A DNA stretch of 19,394 nucleotides from an uncultured Oscillospiraceae bacterium (lineage in GTDB: Bacteria; Bacillota_A; Clostridia; Oscillospirales; Oscillospiraceae). The stretch spans positions 1 to 19,394 of the forward strand of contig CAAGIF010000008.1 in NCBI GenBank assembly GCA_900769845.1, given 5' to 3'. Position numbers and translations under genes: made by a program. Under the pieces are notes generated by a model that was not told where the DNA came from, did not search any database, and worked only from the letters and a program-made list of their open reading frames with translations. Each line of letters starts with the position of its first letter. Position 1 is the first letter of the stretch. Shown one piece after another: positions 13,611 to 19,394 of the stretch.

Positions 13611-15468
13611 TGGTGAGCACCTCCCGGGCAAGCTGGGCAACAGAATTACCGCTCAAACCGTAATGATCTATGAGTTCCGCTCTGGATCCATGGGTAACAA
13701 ACTTATTTCCCAGGTCCCGAATGTACACTCTGCGCGCAGGATTCACACTTCGCAGCCGGGCGGCAAGAGCCGGTCCGATTCCGGAATCCGAGCAGGTTTC
13801 CTCCATTATGATCACAGCAGCGCCATTGGGCATCAGCGGAATCATTGCATCCACAGGAATGGGAGCAATACACATCAGCCGAAGAACTGTACTCTCAATC
13901 CCCTGCTCTGCCAAAATCTGAGCAGCTTCCATGGCCTGATCCAACAGCGTACCATAGGTAACAATGGTAATATCCTTGCCGATTCTGTGGCATTTTACCG
14001 CATTATTAAGGTCAAATGTCCAGTCAGAAGCCTCATAATTCCCATTTCCGCCGCGAGGATACCGGACAGCGACGGGGCCATCGCAATCCATGGCGGCCCA
14101 AATCAGCATCTGTCTTTGCTCCTCCAGGCTCACAGGGCAAAGAATCTTCATACCCGGCGCCTGCCGCAGGAAACCTACATCAAAAACGCCATGATGGGTC
14201 TCACCGTCATCGCCCACAAGTCCTGCCCGGTCAACGGCAAGCACCACATGAAGATTCAACATAGCAGCATCCTGCAGGATCTGGTCATAAGAACGCTGAA
14301 GGAAGGTGGAATACAGGGCAACAACCGGGATCATTCCCTGCTTGGCAAGGCCGCCTGCCATGGAAACCGCATGCTCCTCTGCAATACCCACATCGAAACA
14401 GCGTTTGGGGTACTGCTTCTGATATTCCAGCAAACCGGTTCCGCTTGGCATAGCCGCGGTAATGGCACAGATGCGATTATCATGCTCCGCAAGCTCCAGC
14501 ATGGTATCTCCAAAGGAATCAGAGAAACCGCGTTTCTTAGCGCTCAGAGTCTCACCGGTGGCGGGATCAAATTTACCCACACCGTGGAATTTTCGGGGAT
14601 TTTGTTCTGCCGGGGCATAGCCGTGGCCCTTCTTTGTCAGAACATGCACCACCACCGGTTCCCGGAGATCCCGTGCTGCCCGAAGCAGAGAGATCAGATC
14701 CGGTAAGTCGTGTCCATCCACAGGGCCAAGATAAGTAAGACCCATATTTTCGAAAATTGTGGAAGGCAGGATCATCCGCTTGATCCGATTCTTAAGTCCA
14801 CGGGTCACACGGTAGAACCACTTGCCGCCGGGAAGCCTCTGAACTGCCCGCCGATAGCGCATTTTCAGATTCAGATATTCGTCAGTGGAACGGAGCCGGG
14901 ACAAATGCCGGGCAAGTCCGCCTACATTCCTGTCTATGGACATGGCATTGTCATTTAAAATAATGACCATAGGCTCCTTGCTCACGGCGGCATCATTCAG
15001 CGCTTCGTAAGCCATGCCGCCGGTGGCGGCGCCATCGCCGATCAGGGCCACAACATCATAGTCCTGATCCAGCAGCGTTCTGGCCCGGGCCATACCCAAA
15101 GCAATAGACACGGAGCTGGATGCATGTCCGGCTACGAAAGCATCCGCATCGCTTTCGATTGGCTTGGGGAAGCCGGAAATTCCGCCGAACTGACGCAGCC
15201 TTGCAAAATCCGCCTGGCGTCCTGTCAGCAGCTTATGAACATAAGACTGGTGGCCGACATCAAATACCAGGCGGTCATTCATTGTATTGAAAACGGTCTC
15301 AATGGCGACGGTCAGCTCCACAGCGCCCAGGTTGGAGGCAAGATGACCTCCGGTCTGTGACACACTGGAAACCAGAAATTCCCGGATCTCCCGGCAAAGT
15401 TCAGTTCTCTGCTCATCGCTTAATCGAATTAAATCATCGTGACCGTTAATATTCGTAAGAATACCCAT
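13600..15468 (-). CDS. dxs: 1-deoxy-D-xylulose-5-phosphate synthase
   Basis: 622 aa. Makes DXP from pyruvate and glyceraldehyde 3-phosphate, the first step of the MEP isoprenoid pathway; thiamine diphosphate enzyme. Seen: GGHLASNLGAVELT, DVGHQSYVHKLLTGR, ThDP/Mg motif GDGAATGG (144-151) ending in NDN (172-174), the catalytic glutamate in GIAEEHAVSMAGGLA, and DRAGLVGDDGETHHG. Start ATG at 15468; the ribosome binding site is poor (GATAAGG at about 15 nt), so efficient translation may rely on coupling to oapA, whose stop is 22 nt upstream. It sits directly after oapA as in Bacillus halodurans, where OLE, oapA and dxs are neighbours. Confidence 0.96.
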   Translation of the reverse strand: MGILTNINGHDDLIRLSDEQRTELCREIREFLVSSVSQTGGHLASNLGAVELTVAIETVFNTMNDRLVFDVGHQSYVHKLLTGRQADFARLRQFGGISGFPKPIESDADAFVAGHASSSVSIALGMARARTLLDQDYDVVALIGDGAATGGMAYEALNDAAVSKEPMVIILNDNAMSIDRNVGGLARHLSRLRSTDEYLNLKMRYRRAVQRLPGGKWFYRVTRGLKNRIKRMILPSTIFENMGLTYLGPVDGHDLPDLISLLRAARDLREPVVVHVLTKKGHGYAPAEQNPRKFHGVGKFDPATGETLSAKKRGFSDSFGDTMLELAEHDNRICAITAAMPSGTGLLEYQKQYPKRCFDVGIAEEHAVSMAGGLAKQGMIPVVALYSTFLQRSYDQILQDAAMLNLHVVLAVDRAGLVGDDGETHHGVFDVGFLRQAPGMKILCPVSLEEQRQMLIWAAMDCDGPVAVRYPRGGNGNYEASDWTFDLNNAVKCHRIGKDITIVTYGTLLDQAMEAAQILAEQGIESTVLRLMCIAPIPVDAMIPLMPNGAAVIIMEETCSDSGIGPALAARLRSVNPARRVYIRDLGNKFVTHGSRAELIDHYGLSGNSVAQLAREVLTNEN

Positions 15469-15490
15469 AAAACATCACGACCTTATCTCT

Positions 15491-16075
15491 TTATTTCATC
15501 TTCCTGCAACCGGGACGAAGCTGATGCAGCCACCAAATCAGCTTACCCACACTGTGCACGATATTGGTGGCAGAATCCATAGCAAAGGTCTTACCCACGG
15601 CCTTGCCACCGACAGTCAAGCCGGCAACCAACGCAGACATCAGAAGGGTCACAAGCTGAGGCCAGGAAAAGTCAAAATTCTGAAGCACCTGGGCAGCGAT
15701 GGTGGCGGATGCGCTGCCGGAAACAACACCGCAGATATCTCCCACAACATCGTTGCAGATCGAACTGACACGCTCTGCATTCCGAAGCAACCGGATCGCA
15801 TTCAGCGCGCCGGGAACCTTTCTGGCGGCCATAGAATGGAAGGGCTTTTCATCTGCCGAGGTCACAGCCACACCAACAATATCAAACACGATACCGATCA
15901 GAATTATTGCCAACAGAATAACAAAGGCGGTAACCATACCGCTGCGGCTCATAATTTCGTCGGAAATCAGGGAAATGGTACCGGAAATGACAATGGTGAC
16001 CAAAAAAATGGTGACGACCCAGCGGATCGTCTTATTCCGCTCTTTTTTGGATGCAGCGGGATCTGATTTAGACAC
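15491..16075 (-). CDS. oapA: OLE-associated membrane protein OapA
   Basis: 194 aa from GTG at 16075, with AAAGGAG at 9 nt; the open frame upstream (to 16180) lies in the OLE RNA and is not coding. Hydrophobic helices at about 18-37, 47-71, 118-131 and 138-156 fit a four-helix membrane protein. The conserved D-x-x-x-D motif described for OapA is present as D109-V-V-G-D113 (SICNDVVGDICG), as is GVAVTSADEKPFHSMAARKVPGA. OapA binds OLE RNA and brings it to the cell membrane; the family has been likened to magnesium-transporter-type proteins. The identification rests on the motif, the size, and the position between a roughly 615-nt structured RNA and dxs. Some databases label such proteins CorB-like or DUF21-like. 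Confidence 0.88.
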   Translation of the reverse strand: MSKSDPAASKKERNKTIRWVVTIFLVTIVISGTISLISDEIMSRSGMVTAFVILLAIILIGIVFDIVGVAVTSADEKPFHSMAARKVPGALNAIRLLRNAERVSSICNDVVGDICGVVSGSASATIAAQVLQNFDFSWPQLVTLLMSALVAGLTVGGKAVGKTFAMDSATNIVHSVGKLIWWLHQLRPGCRKMK

Positions 16076-16104
16076 GAGTGAAGACTCCTTTAATGTTTTA
16101 AAAA

Positions 16105-16719
16105 GACGGCAGCAGATGGGATAAATCTTACGGCTTAGGTCGGGTTGTTTTTCACCAGGGAGAACCTGCCGTTGCCGCACAGGCCGTTTCCGTTTGATCC
16201 CCCAGCTCAGGTGTTGCCAAATCTGAATACCCGATTGCCACTTAGACCGTACTGTAATCCCCCATCTGCCCAGTTACGACAGCCTAGGTGTTTTCCACGA
16301 CGAAATGATTCATAGTCTTAGCCTCTTTTGCAAGCATGGTTTCCAGAAGCAATATCGGCAGTCGTTATGGCCATAACGACCGGCCGCCTGATCTTCTTTC
16401 CCCGCATGATCACTCAAGGCAGGCTACACTGCACACAGCACACGATTCTGCGCACTGCCTTGCAGGTTCTTTCCCGGCCCGTACGCGAAGGGGGCTTCCA
16501 ACAATGGGGTTCCCATTCTTCGTCGCACAATACCAGGTCTCCACGGAAACCGGGTCGTATACTCCATGCCATTGGAGTGCGCCCGAAATCCTTAACCCCC
16601 AGCACCCACCCTAAACTGGGCGTAAAAAGCAGACACCAGGGACTTCATCGATGTGCCCTTCAAAGGATTTTTAGGCCCTTCCTGGAAAATGGTCACTCCG
16701 ACTAGGATACTGCACCGTC
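16105..16719 (-). ncRNA. ole: OLE RNA (ornate, large, extremophilic RNA)
   Basis: A stretch of about 620 nt with no convincing gene, directly upstream of oapA. On the minus strand it begins GACGGTGCAG a few bases after a promoter and ends CTGCTGCCGTC before TTTTT; GACGG (16719-16715) and CCGTC (16109-16105) plus GCAG/CTGC would close the molecule by a terminal helix. Length (about 615 nt), place before oapA and dxs, and dense internal helices, such as GTCGTTAT-GGCC-ATAACGAC at 16361-16380, match OLE RNA as described in Bacillus halodurans and anaerobic Clostridia. OLE RNP is linked to tolerance of cold, short-chain alcohols and magnesium. I identify it by context and architecture, not by covariance search. 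Confidence 0.85.
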
Positions 16720-16726
16720 GCAGTAA

Positions 16727-16755
16727 ATCATAACATACTTTGCATGAATATACAA
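16727..16755 (-). promoter_or_regulatory. Promoter of OLE RNA and the oapA-recN operon
   Basis: TTGTAT (16755-16750), 17-bp spacing, TATGAT (16732-16727) with a TG one base upstream of the -10 (extended -10). Start near 16720, which agrees with the 5' end inferred from the closing helix of the RNA. Confidence 0.75.
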
Positions 16756-16804
16756 GACGGAATCTTGAATAATTTATAAATATTTCAATATTATATTCAG
16801 TTTT

Positions 16805-16844
16805 AAAAAACCGGTTTGTCCCTTTTCTACGGACAAACCGGTTT
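16805..16844 (-). terminator. Strong terminator after the minus-strand Nudix gene
   Basis: Perfect 14-bp stem AAACCGGTTTGTCC (16808-16821) / GGACAAACCGGTTT (16831-16844), 9-nt loop, ending in TTTTTT on the minus strand. It separates the Nudix gene from the OLE promoter. The stem lies 4 bp beyond the Nudix stop. Confidence 0.92.
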
Positions 16845-16848
16845 AATT

Positions 16849-17313
16849 TTACACCTTCAGGAAGTATTCCTCCACGATATCCTGATGGGTCACGGCGATT
16901 TGCAGGCTTCGCACCTCATCCTTTGTAAAGAACCTTGCTTCTTTGGATTCCAAGCTAATCCGGACAGGGCGCTCCTCCGGCAGCTCCAATCCGTACACGA
17001 CGATTACCATGCGCCATACGCTGCCATCCCGGAATGCAGCGATCCGCCCCGGTTCTCCATATACTTTCAGCTTCTTCAGATTGGATTGGGAGATTCTCCA
17101 GCCCAGCTCCTCATATATCTCCCGAACCATGGCCTGGGGCTCTGTCTCCCACTTTTTTACGCCGCCGCCTACCAGCCCCCAGGTATCGGAATCTACCCGT
17201 TTTTCCAGCAGCAGTTTACCGTTGCAGGTGATAATACAGTTTGATCCCAGATGCGCGGGCATATTGGGCTTGGGGGCTCTGGGATCATTCCGATAGAATG
17301 TTACATAGGACAT
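16849..17313 (-). CDS. Nudix hydrolase
   Basis: 154 aa. Hydrolyses a nucleoside diphosphate linked to another moiety; exact substrate unknown. The Nudix box is complete: G-x5-E-x7-REIYEELGW within GGGVKKWETEPQAMVREIYEELGW-type sequence (about residues 49-71). The first part (CIITCNGKLLLEKRVDSDTWGLVGG) gives the usual entry strand. Start ATG at 17313 with GGAGGAG at 4-5 nt. It has its own promoter (17339-17367) and terminator, so it is a single-gene unit, apart from possible readthrough of the small gene upstream. Confidence 0.9.
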   Translation of the reverse strand: MSYVTFYRNDPRAPKPNMPAHLGSNCIITCNGKLLLEKRVDSDTWGLVGGGVKKWETEPQAMVREIYEELGWRISQSNLKKLKVYGEPGRIAAFRDGSVWRMVIVVYGLELPEERPVRISLESKEARFFTKDEVRSLQIAVTHQDIVEEYFLKV

Positions 17314-17338
17314 GGGACTCCTCCTCTCCTTTTTTGTG

Positions 17339-17367
17339 ATTATACAATAACCGTGGAAATATTTCCA
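17339..17367 (-). promoter_or_regulatory. Promoter of the minus-strand Nudix gene with a palindromic operator-like site
   Basis: TGGAAA (17367-17362), 17-bp spacing, TATAAT (17344-17339). The perfect 12-bp palindrome GGAAATATTTCC (17355-17366) overlaps the -35 box and could be a repressor site. Confidence 0.6.
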
Positions 17368-17373
17368 GTCCCT

Positions 17374-17637
17374 TCAATGGATTCTGCGGAGTATACACCA
17401 GCAATGGGTTCGAAAGGAATACTTCAGCTCAAATTTCCAATCCCGATCGTGCACCCGGGCCCGACAGAGAAAGATATTCGCCTCCGCTCCCACATGCTGG
17501 ATCTCTTCCACCCGGAGCACATCTACTATATTGATCCGTAGAAGCTGATGCTCCTCATCCTCCAGCTGCAATCGCAGGGGTTTGATCCTGCCATCGGCGC
17601 TGCATACGCAGATCACATCCACCGGCTGATGCTGCAC
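17374..17637 (-). CDS. Small conserved protein of unknown function
   Basis: 87 aa from GTG at 17637, chosen for GAGGTG at 6 nt; a GTG at 17646 lies in that site. Sequence features: QHQPVDVICVCSADGRIKPLRLQLEDEEHQ at the start, a hydrophobic/charged middle (LLRINIVDVLRVEEIQHVGAEANIFLCR) and an end with ELKYSFRTHCWCILRRI. The pattern of beta strands with W/K/R near the end suggests a small compact fold. I have an impression of similar short Firmicutes proteins but no function. It has its own good promoter (17666-17694) and the codon use is like its neighbours, so it is likely real. Confidence 0.7.
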   Translation of the reverse strand: MQHQPVDVICVCSADGRIKPLRLQLEDEEHQLLRINIVDVLRVEEIQHVGAEANIFLCRARVHDRDWKFELKYSFRTHCWCILRRIH

Positions 17638-17665
17638 GATCCTCACCTCGTTTCTGTTTTTTATG

Positions 17666-17694
17666 ATTATAGCACATTTGTTCGATTATAGCAA
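17666..17694 (-). promoter_or_regulatory. Promoter of the small conserved protein
   Basis: TTGCTA (17694-17689), 17-bp spacing, TATAAT (17671-17666). Lies in a divergent control region; GATTATAGC occurs twice, at 17665-17673 and 17684-17692. Confidence 0.7.
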
Positions 17695-17708
17695 GCAGAA
17701 TTTCCAGG

Positions 17709-17737
17709 TTGCTATGGGTATCGTTCTCTGCTATAAT
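17709..17737 (+). promoter_or_regulatory. Promoter of the plus-strand Nudix gene
   Basis: TTGCTA (17709-17714), 17-bp spacing, TATAAT (17732-17737). The -35 boxes of the two divergent promoters form the inverted repeat ATAGCAA (17688-17694) / TTGCTAT (17709-17715). TGCTAT...ATAGCA brackets the -10 region at 17730-17747. Confidence 0.8.
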
Positions 17738-17766
17738 ACGGATAGCAAAACAAGGAGGCAAACCCC

Positions 17767-18222
17767 ATGGCAAGAACGGAACAAGCAATTTTTACCAATC
17801 TGTGTATGATTGAAGATCCTCAGGGAAATGTCCTTCTGGAAAAGCGAAAGGATACCTCCTGGCCGGGGATTTGCTTTCCCGGCGGCCATGTGGAGCCGGG
17901 AGAAGCATTCACAGATGCCGTCATCCGGGAGATCTGGGAGGAAACCGGATTGACCATCGAAGATCCCCGTCTGTGCGGTGTCAAGCAGTTCCAGACCGGC
18001 TCCGGCGCCCGGTATGTGGTCTTCTTTTATCGGGCAACCAGGTATTCCGGAGAACTGGCCTCATCCGACGAGGGCGAGGTCTTCTGGGCAAGCCGGGAGG
18101 CGCTTCCAAAGCTGGAGCTTGTAAATGATTTTATGGAGATGCTGAAGGTCATGGAAACCCCGCAGCTCAATGAATTCTTCTACTTCCCTGATGGGGATAA
18201 CTGGGGTCTTCGGCTGCTGTAA
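17767..18222 (+). CDS. Nudix hydrolase, MutT/8-oxo-dGTP-diphosphatase type
   Basis: 151 aa. Complete Nudix box in the segment GGHVEPGEAFTDAVIREIWEETGL-like (about residues 39-61). Upstream strand LCMIEDPQGNVLLEKRKDTSWPGICFPGGH is characteristic of the MutT/YtkD-like group, which clean up oxidised nucleotides; the substrate is not proven. Start ATG at 17767 with AGGAGG at 8 nt. The smpB promoter follows directly after its stop codon. It shares only family-level similarity with the minus-strand Nudix gene, so I see no recent duplication. Confidence 0.9.
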   Translation: MARTEQAIFTNLCMIEDPQGNVLLEKRKDTSWPGICFPGGHVEPGEAFTDAVIREIWEETGLTIEDPRLCGVKQFQTGSGARYVVFFYRATRYSGELASSDEGEVFWASREALPKLELVNDFMEMLKVMETPQLNEFFYFPDGDNWGLRLL

Positions 18223-18227
18223 CGGGT

Positions 18228-18254
18228 TTGACGCCTTGACAAACATGGTATAAT
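18228..18254 (+). promoter_or_regulatory. Promoter of smpB
   Basis: TATAAT at 18249-18254 is a consensus -10. A TTGACG (18228-18233) lies 15 bp upstream, a short spacing; the perfect TTGACA at 18236-18241 is only 7 bp away and cannot serve. Start expected near 18261, just before the ribosome binding site. Confidence 0.6.
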
Positions 18255-18276
18255 GAAAGGGCTGGGAGGTGAGCAT

Positions 18277-18738
18277 TTGGAAAAGGAATCCATCAAAGTG
18301 ATGGCCCGAAACCGGGAAGCCTATCACGAATACTTCGTGGAAGAGGAATTTGAGGCAGGAATCTCCCTGCAGGGTACAGAGGTCAAGTCCATCCGTCAGG
18401 GAAATCTGAATCTGAAGGATGCCTGGTGCGGCATCAAGGACGGAGAAATGATCCTCAACCAAATGCATATATCCCCCTATGACCACGGCAACCGTTTCAA
18501 CCCCGATTCCCGCCGGCCCCGGCGTCTGCTGATGCATAAACGGGAGATCATGCGGCTTTACGGAAAGGTCAAGCAGGACGGTTATTCCCTTATTCCCCTG
18601 TCCGTCTACCTGAAGGGCAGCCGGGTCAAGGTGAATGTGGGTCTGTGCAAGGGCAAGAAACTATACGACAAAAGACAAGCCGCGGCCGAGCGGGATGCGA
18701 AACGCCAGATCGACCGAGCTATGAAGGAGAGATATTGA
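18277..18738 (+). CDS. smpB: SsrA-binding protein SmpB
   Basis: 153 aa, the normal length, from TTG at 18277. SmpB binds tmRNA and delivers it to stalled ribosomes. Seen: KVMARNREAYHEYFVEEEFEAGISLQGTEVKSIR, NLKDAW, ISPYDHGNRFNPDSRRPRRLLMHKREI, LYLKGSRVKV-type core, and the basic C-terminal tail KGKKLYDKRQAAAERDAKRQIDRAM that acts in the decoding centre. The in-frame ATG at 18253 is part of the -10 box and cannot be in the mRNA; GGGAGGTG is placed for the TTG. The cyclophilin gene and ssrA follow on the same strand. Confidence 0.95.
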   Translation: MEKESIKVMARNREAYHEYFVEEEFEAGISLQGTEVKSIRQGNLNLKDAWCGIKDGEMILNQMHISPYDHGNRFNPDSRRPRRLLMHKREIMRLYGKVKQDGYSLIPLSVYLKGSRVKVNVGLCKGKKLYDKRQAAAERDAKRQIDRAMKERY

Positions 18739-18739
18739 T

Positions 18740-19276
18740 ATGAATCCTACTTTTAAGATCACCATGGAAAACGGCAGCATTATCGAAGGTGAACTGTACC
18801 CCGATAAGGCGCCCCAGAGCGTTGCCAACTTTATCGACCTGTGCAATCATAATTACTATGACGGATTGATCTTCCATCGAGTCATTCCCGGCTTTATGAT
18901 CCAGGGTGGCTGCCCCGAAGGAACCGGCATGGGCGGCCCCGGCTACTGCATCAAGGGTGAGTTTTTCTTCAATGGCATCAAAAACGATCTGAAGCACAAG
19001 CGGGGCGTTCTGTCCATGGCAAGAAGCCAGTCTCCCAACTCTGCCGGCTCCCAGTTCTTCATCATGCACCAGGATGCCAAGCATCTGGACGGCCAGTATG
19101 CCGCATTCGGCAAGGTTACATCCGGCATGGATGTGGTGGACGCCATCGCAAAGGTCCAGACCAACCGACAGGACCGTCCTCTGACCGAGCAGAAGATCGC
19201 GTCCGTCACAGTGGAAGTAAACGGCGCAGAGCTGCCTGAGCTGAAGAAGCTCCCCGATCCCTACGGAAGATTCTGA
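18740..19276 (+). CDS. Cyclophilin-type peptidyl-prolyl cis-trans isomerase
   Basis: 178 aa cytoplasmic cyclophilin: no signal peptide. Active-site motif FHRVIPGFMIQGG (45-57, with Arg47, Phe52, Gln55), GTGMGGPGY, SMARSQSPNSAGSQFFI (92-108) and HLDGQYAAFGKV. A histidine stands where human cyclophilin A has the cyclosporin-contacting tryptophan, which is common in bacteria. Start ATG at 18740 follows AAGGAG at 10 nt; only one base separates it from the smpB stop, so they are co-transcribed. Ends in TGATAA, 41 bp before tmRNA. Confidence 0.93.
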   Translation: MNPTFKITMENGSIIEGELYPDKAPQSVANFIDLCNHNYYDGLIFHRVIPGFMIQGGCPEGTGMGGPGYCIKGEFFFNGIKNDLKHKRGVLSMARSQSPNSAGSQFFIMHQDAKHLDGQYAAFGKVTSGMDVVDAIAKVQTNRQDRPLTEQKIASVTVEVNGAELPELKKLPDPYGRF

Positions 19277-19283
19277 TAACAAT

Positions 19284-19310
19284 TCGGTGGTGTGCCAGCC
19301 ATCCCACCGA
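19284..19310 (+). other. Hairpin between the cyclophilin gene and tmRNA
   Basis: 7-bp stem TCGGTGG (19284-19290) / CCACCGA (19304-19310), 13-nt loop, no U-run. It may be a processing signal for the tmRNA 5' end rather than a terminator. Confidence 0.4.
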
Positions 19311-19317
19311 CCCATAT

Positions 19318-19394
19318 GGGGCCGTACTGGTTTCGACGGGGGTAGTGAGGCTGGATAAGCGGGCCGTGGCGCCTGACCACGATAAAACGGGTAC
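19318..19394 (+). ncRNA. ssrA: tmRNA, 5' part (cut by the window edge)
   Basis: Begins GGGGCCGTACTGGTTTCGAC followed by GGGGGTAGTGAGGC, the highly conserved tRNA-like 5' portion of tmRNA. The tag-coding part and 3' end lie beyond the window. tmRNA frees stalled ribosomes with SmpB, whose gene is two genes upstream. No plausible promoter lies in the 41 bp before it, so it may be processed from the smpB transcript. Confidence 0.95.

Noticed and set aside
16328..16705. Open frames of 92-125 codons on the plus strand
   Set aside because: They fall in the OLE RNA region, have no good ribosome binding site, and translate to sequence without recognisable domains.
18253..18255. ATG start for smpB
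   Set aside because: This ATG is part of the consensus -10 box at 18249-18254, so it precedes the transcription start; TTG at 18277 has the ribosome binding site and gives the family length.

Overview
The window looks like the chromosome of a low-to-mid GC Gram-positive anaerobe of the class Clostridia (my guess is Oscillospirales; this is inference). The evidence is strong AGGAGG-type ribosome binding sites, a T-box riboswitch, and the gene order OLE RNA-oapA-dxs-tlyA-nadK-argR-recN, which is a Firmicutes arrangement. Positions 1 to about 3200 look different: AT-richer, with conjugation genes, so probably the end of an integrative conjugative element (ICE). Layout, left to right. (1) 1-2754, minus strand: a VirB6/TrbL-like membrane protein cut by the window edge, a VirB2/TrbC-like pilin with a structured 5' leader, an ArpU-like helix-turn-helix protein, and a replication-initiator-like protein. 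(2) 2755-3285: no large gene, but a terminator, a tandem repeat, and a small minus-strand transcription unit encoding short repeated peptides that look like queA 5' ends, possibly the element's attachment region. (3) 3286-4158, plus: dapA. (4) 4183-8077, minus: a T-box-controlled operon with two membrane-anchored M28 aminopeptidases and tyrS, followed by a GNAT gene lying between two inverted copies of one hairpin. (5) 8074-9784, minus: a tandem-GNAT fusion and a second GNAT gene behind their own promoter, with a 14-codon leader peptide and two mutually exclusive hairpins, one of which masks the ribosome binding site. (6) 9794-16755, minus: a long operon of recN, argR, nadK, tlyA, dxs and oapA, headed by a roughly 615-nt structured RNA that I identify as OLE RNA. 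(7) 16849-17637, minus: a Nudix hydrolase and a small conserved protein; then, plus, a second Nudix hydrolase, smpB, a cyclophilin and the 5' end of tmRNA (ssrA), running off the right edge. How the parts work together: OLE RNA and OapA form a known ribonucleoprotein at the membrane, encoded with isoprenoid synthesis (dxs). The T-box should sense uncharged tRNA-Tyr and raise tyrosyl-tRNA synthetase together with peptidases that could release amino acids. SmpB and tmRNA are partners in ribosome rescue and appear to be transcribed together. The observations I consider most worth following are the leader-peptide attenuator before the tandem-GNAT gene, the OLE/OapA system in this host, the tyrosine T-box driving peptidases, and the queA-like repeat array at the element edge.
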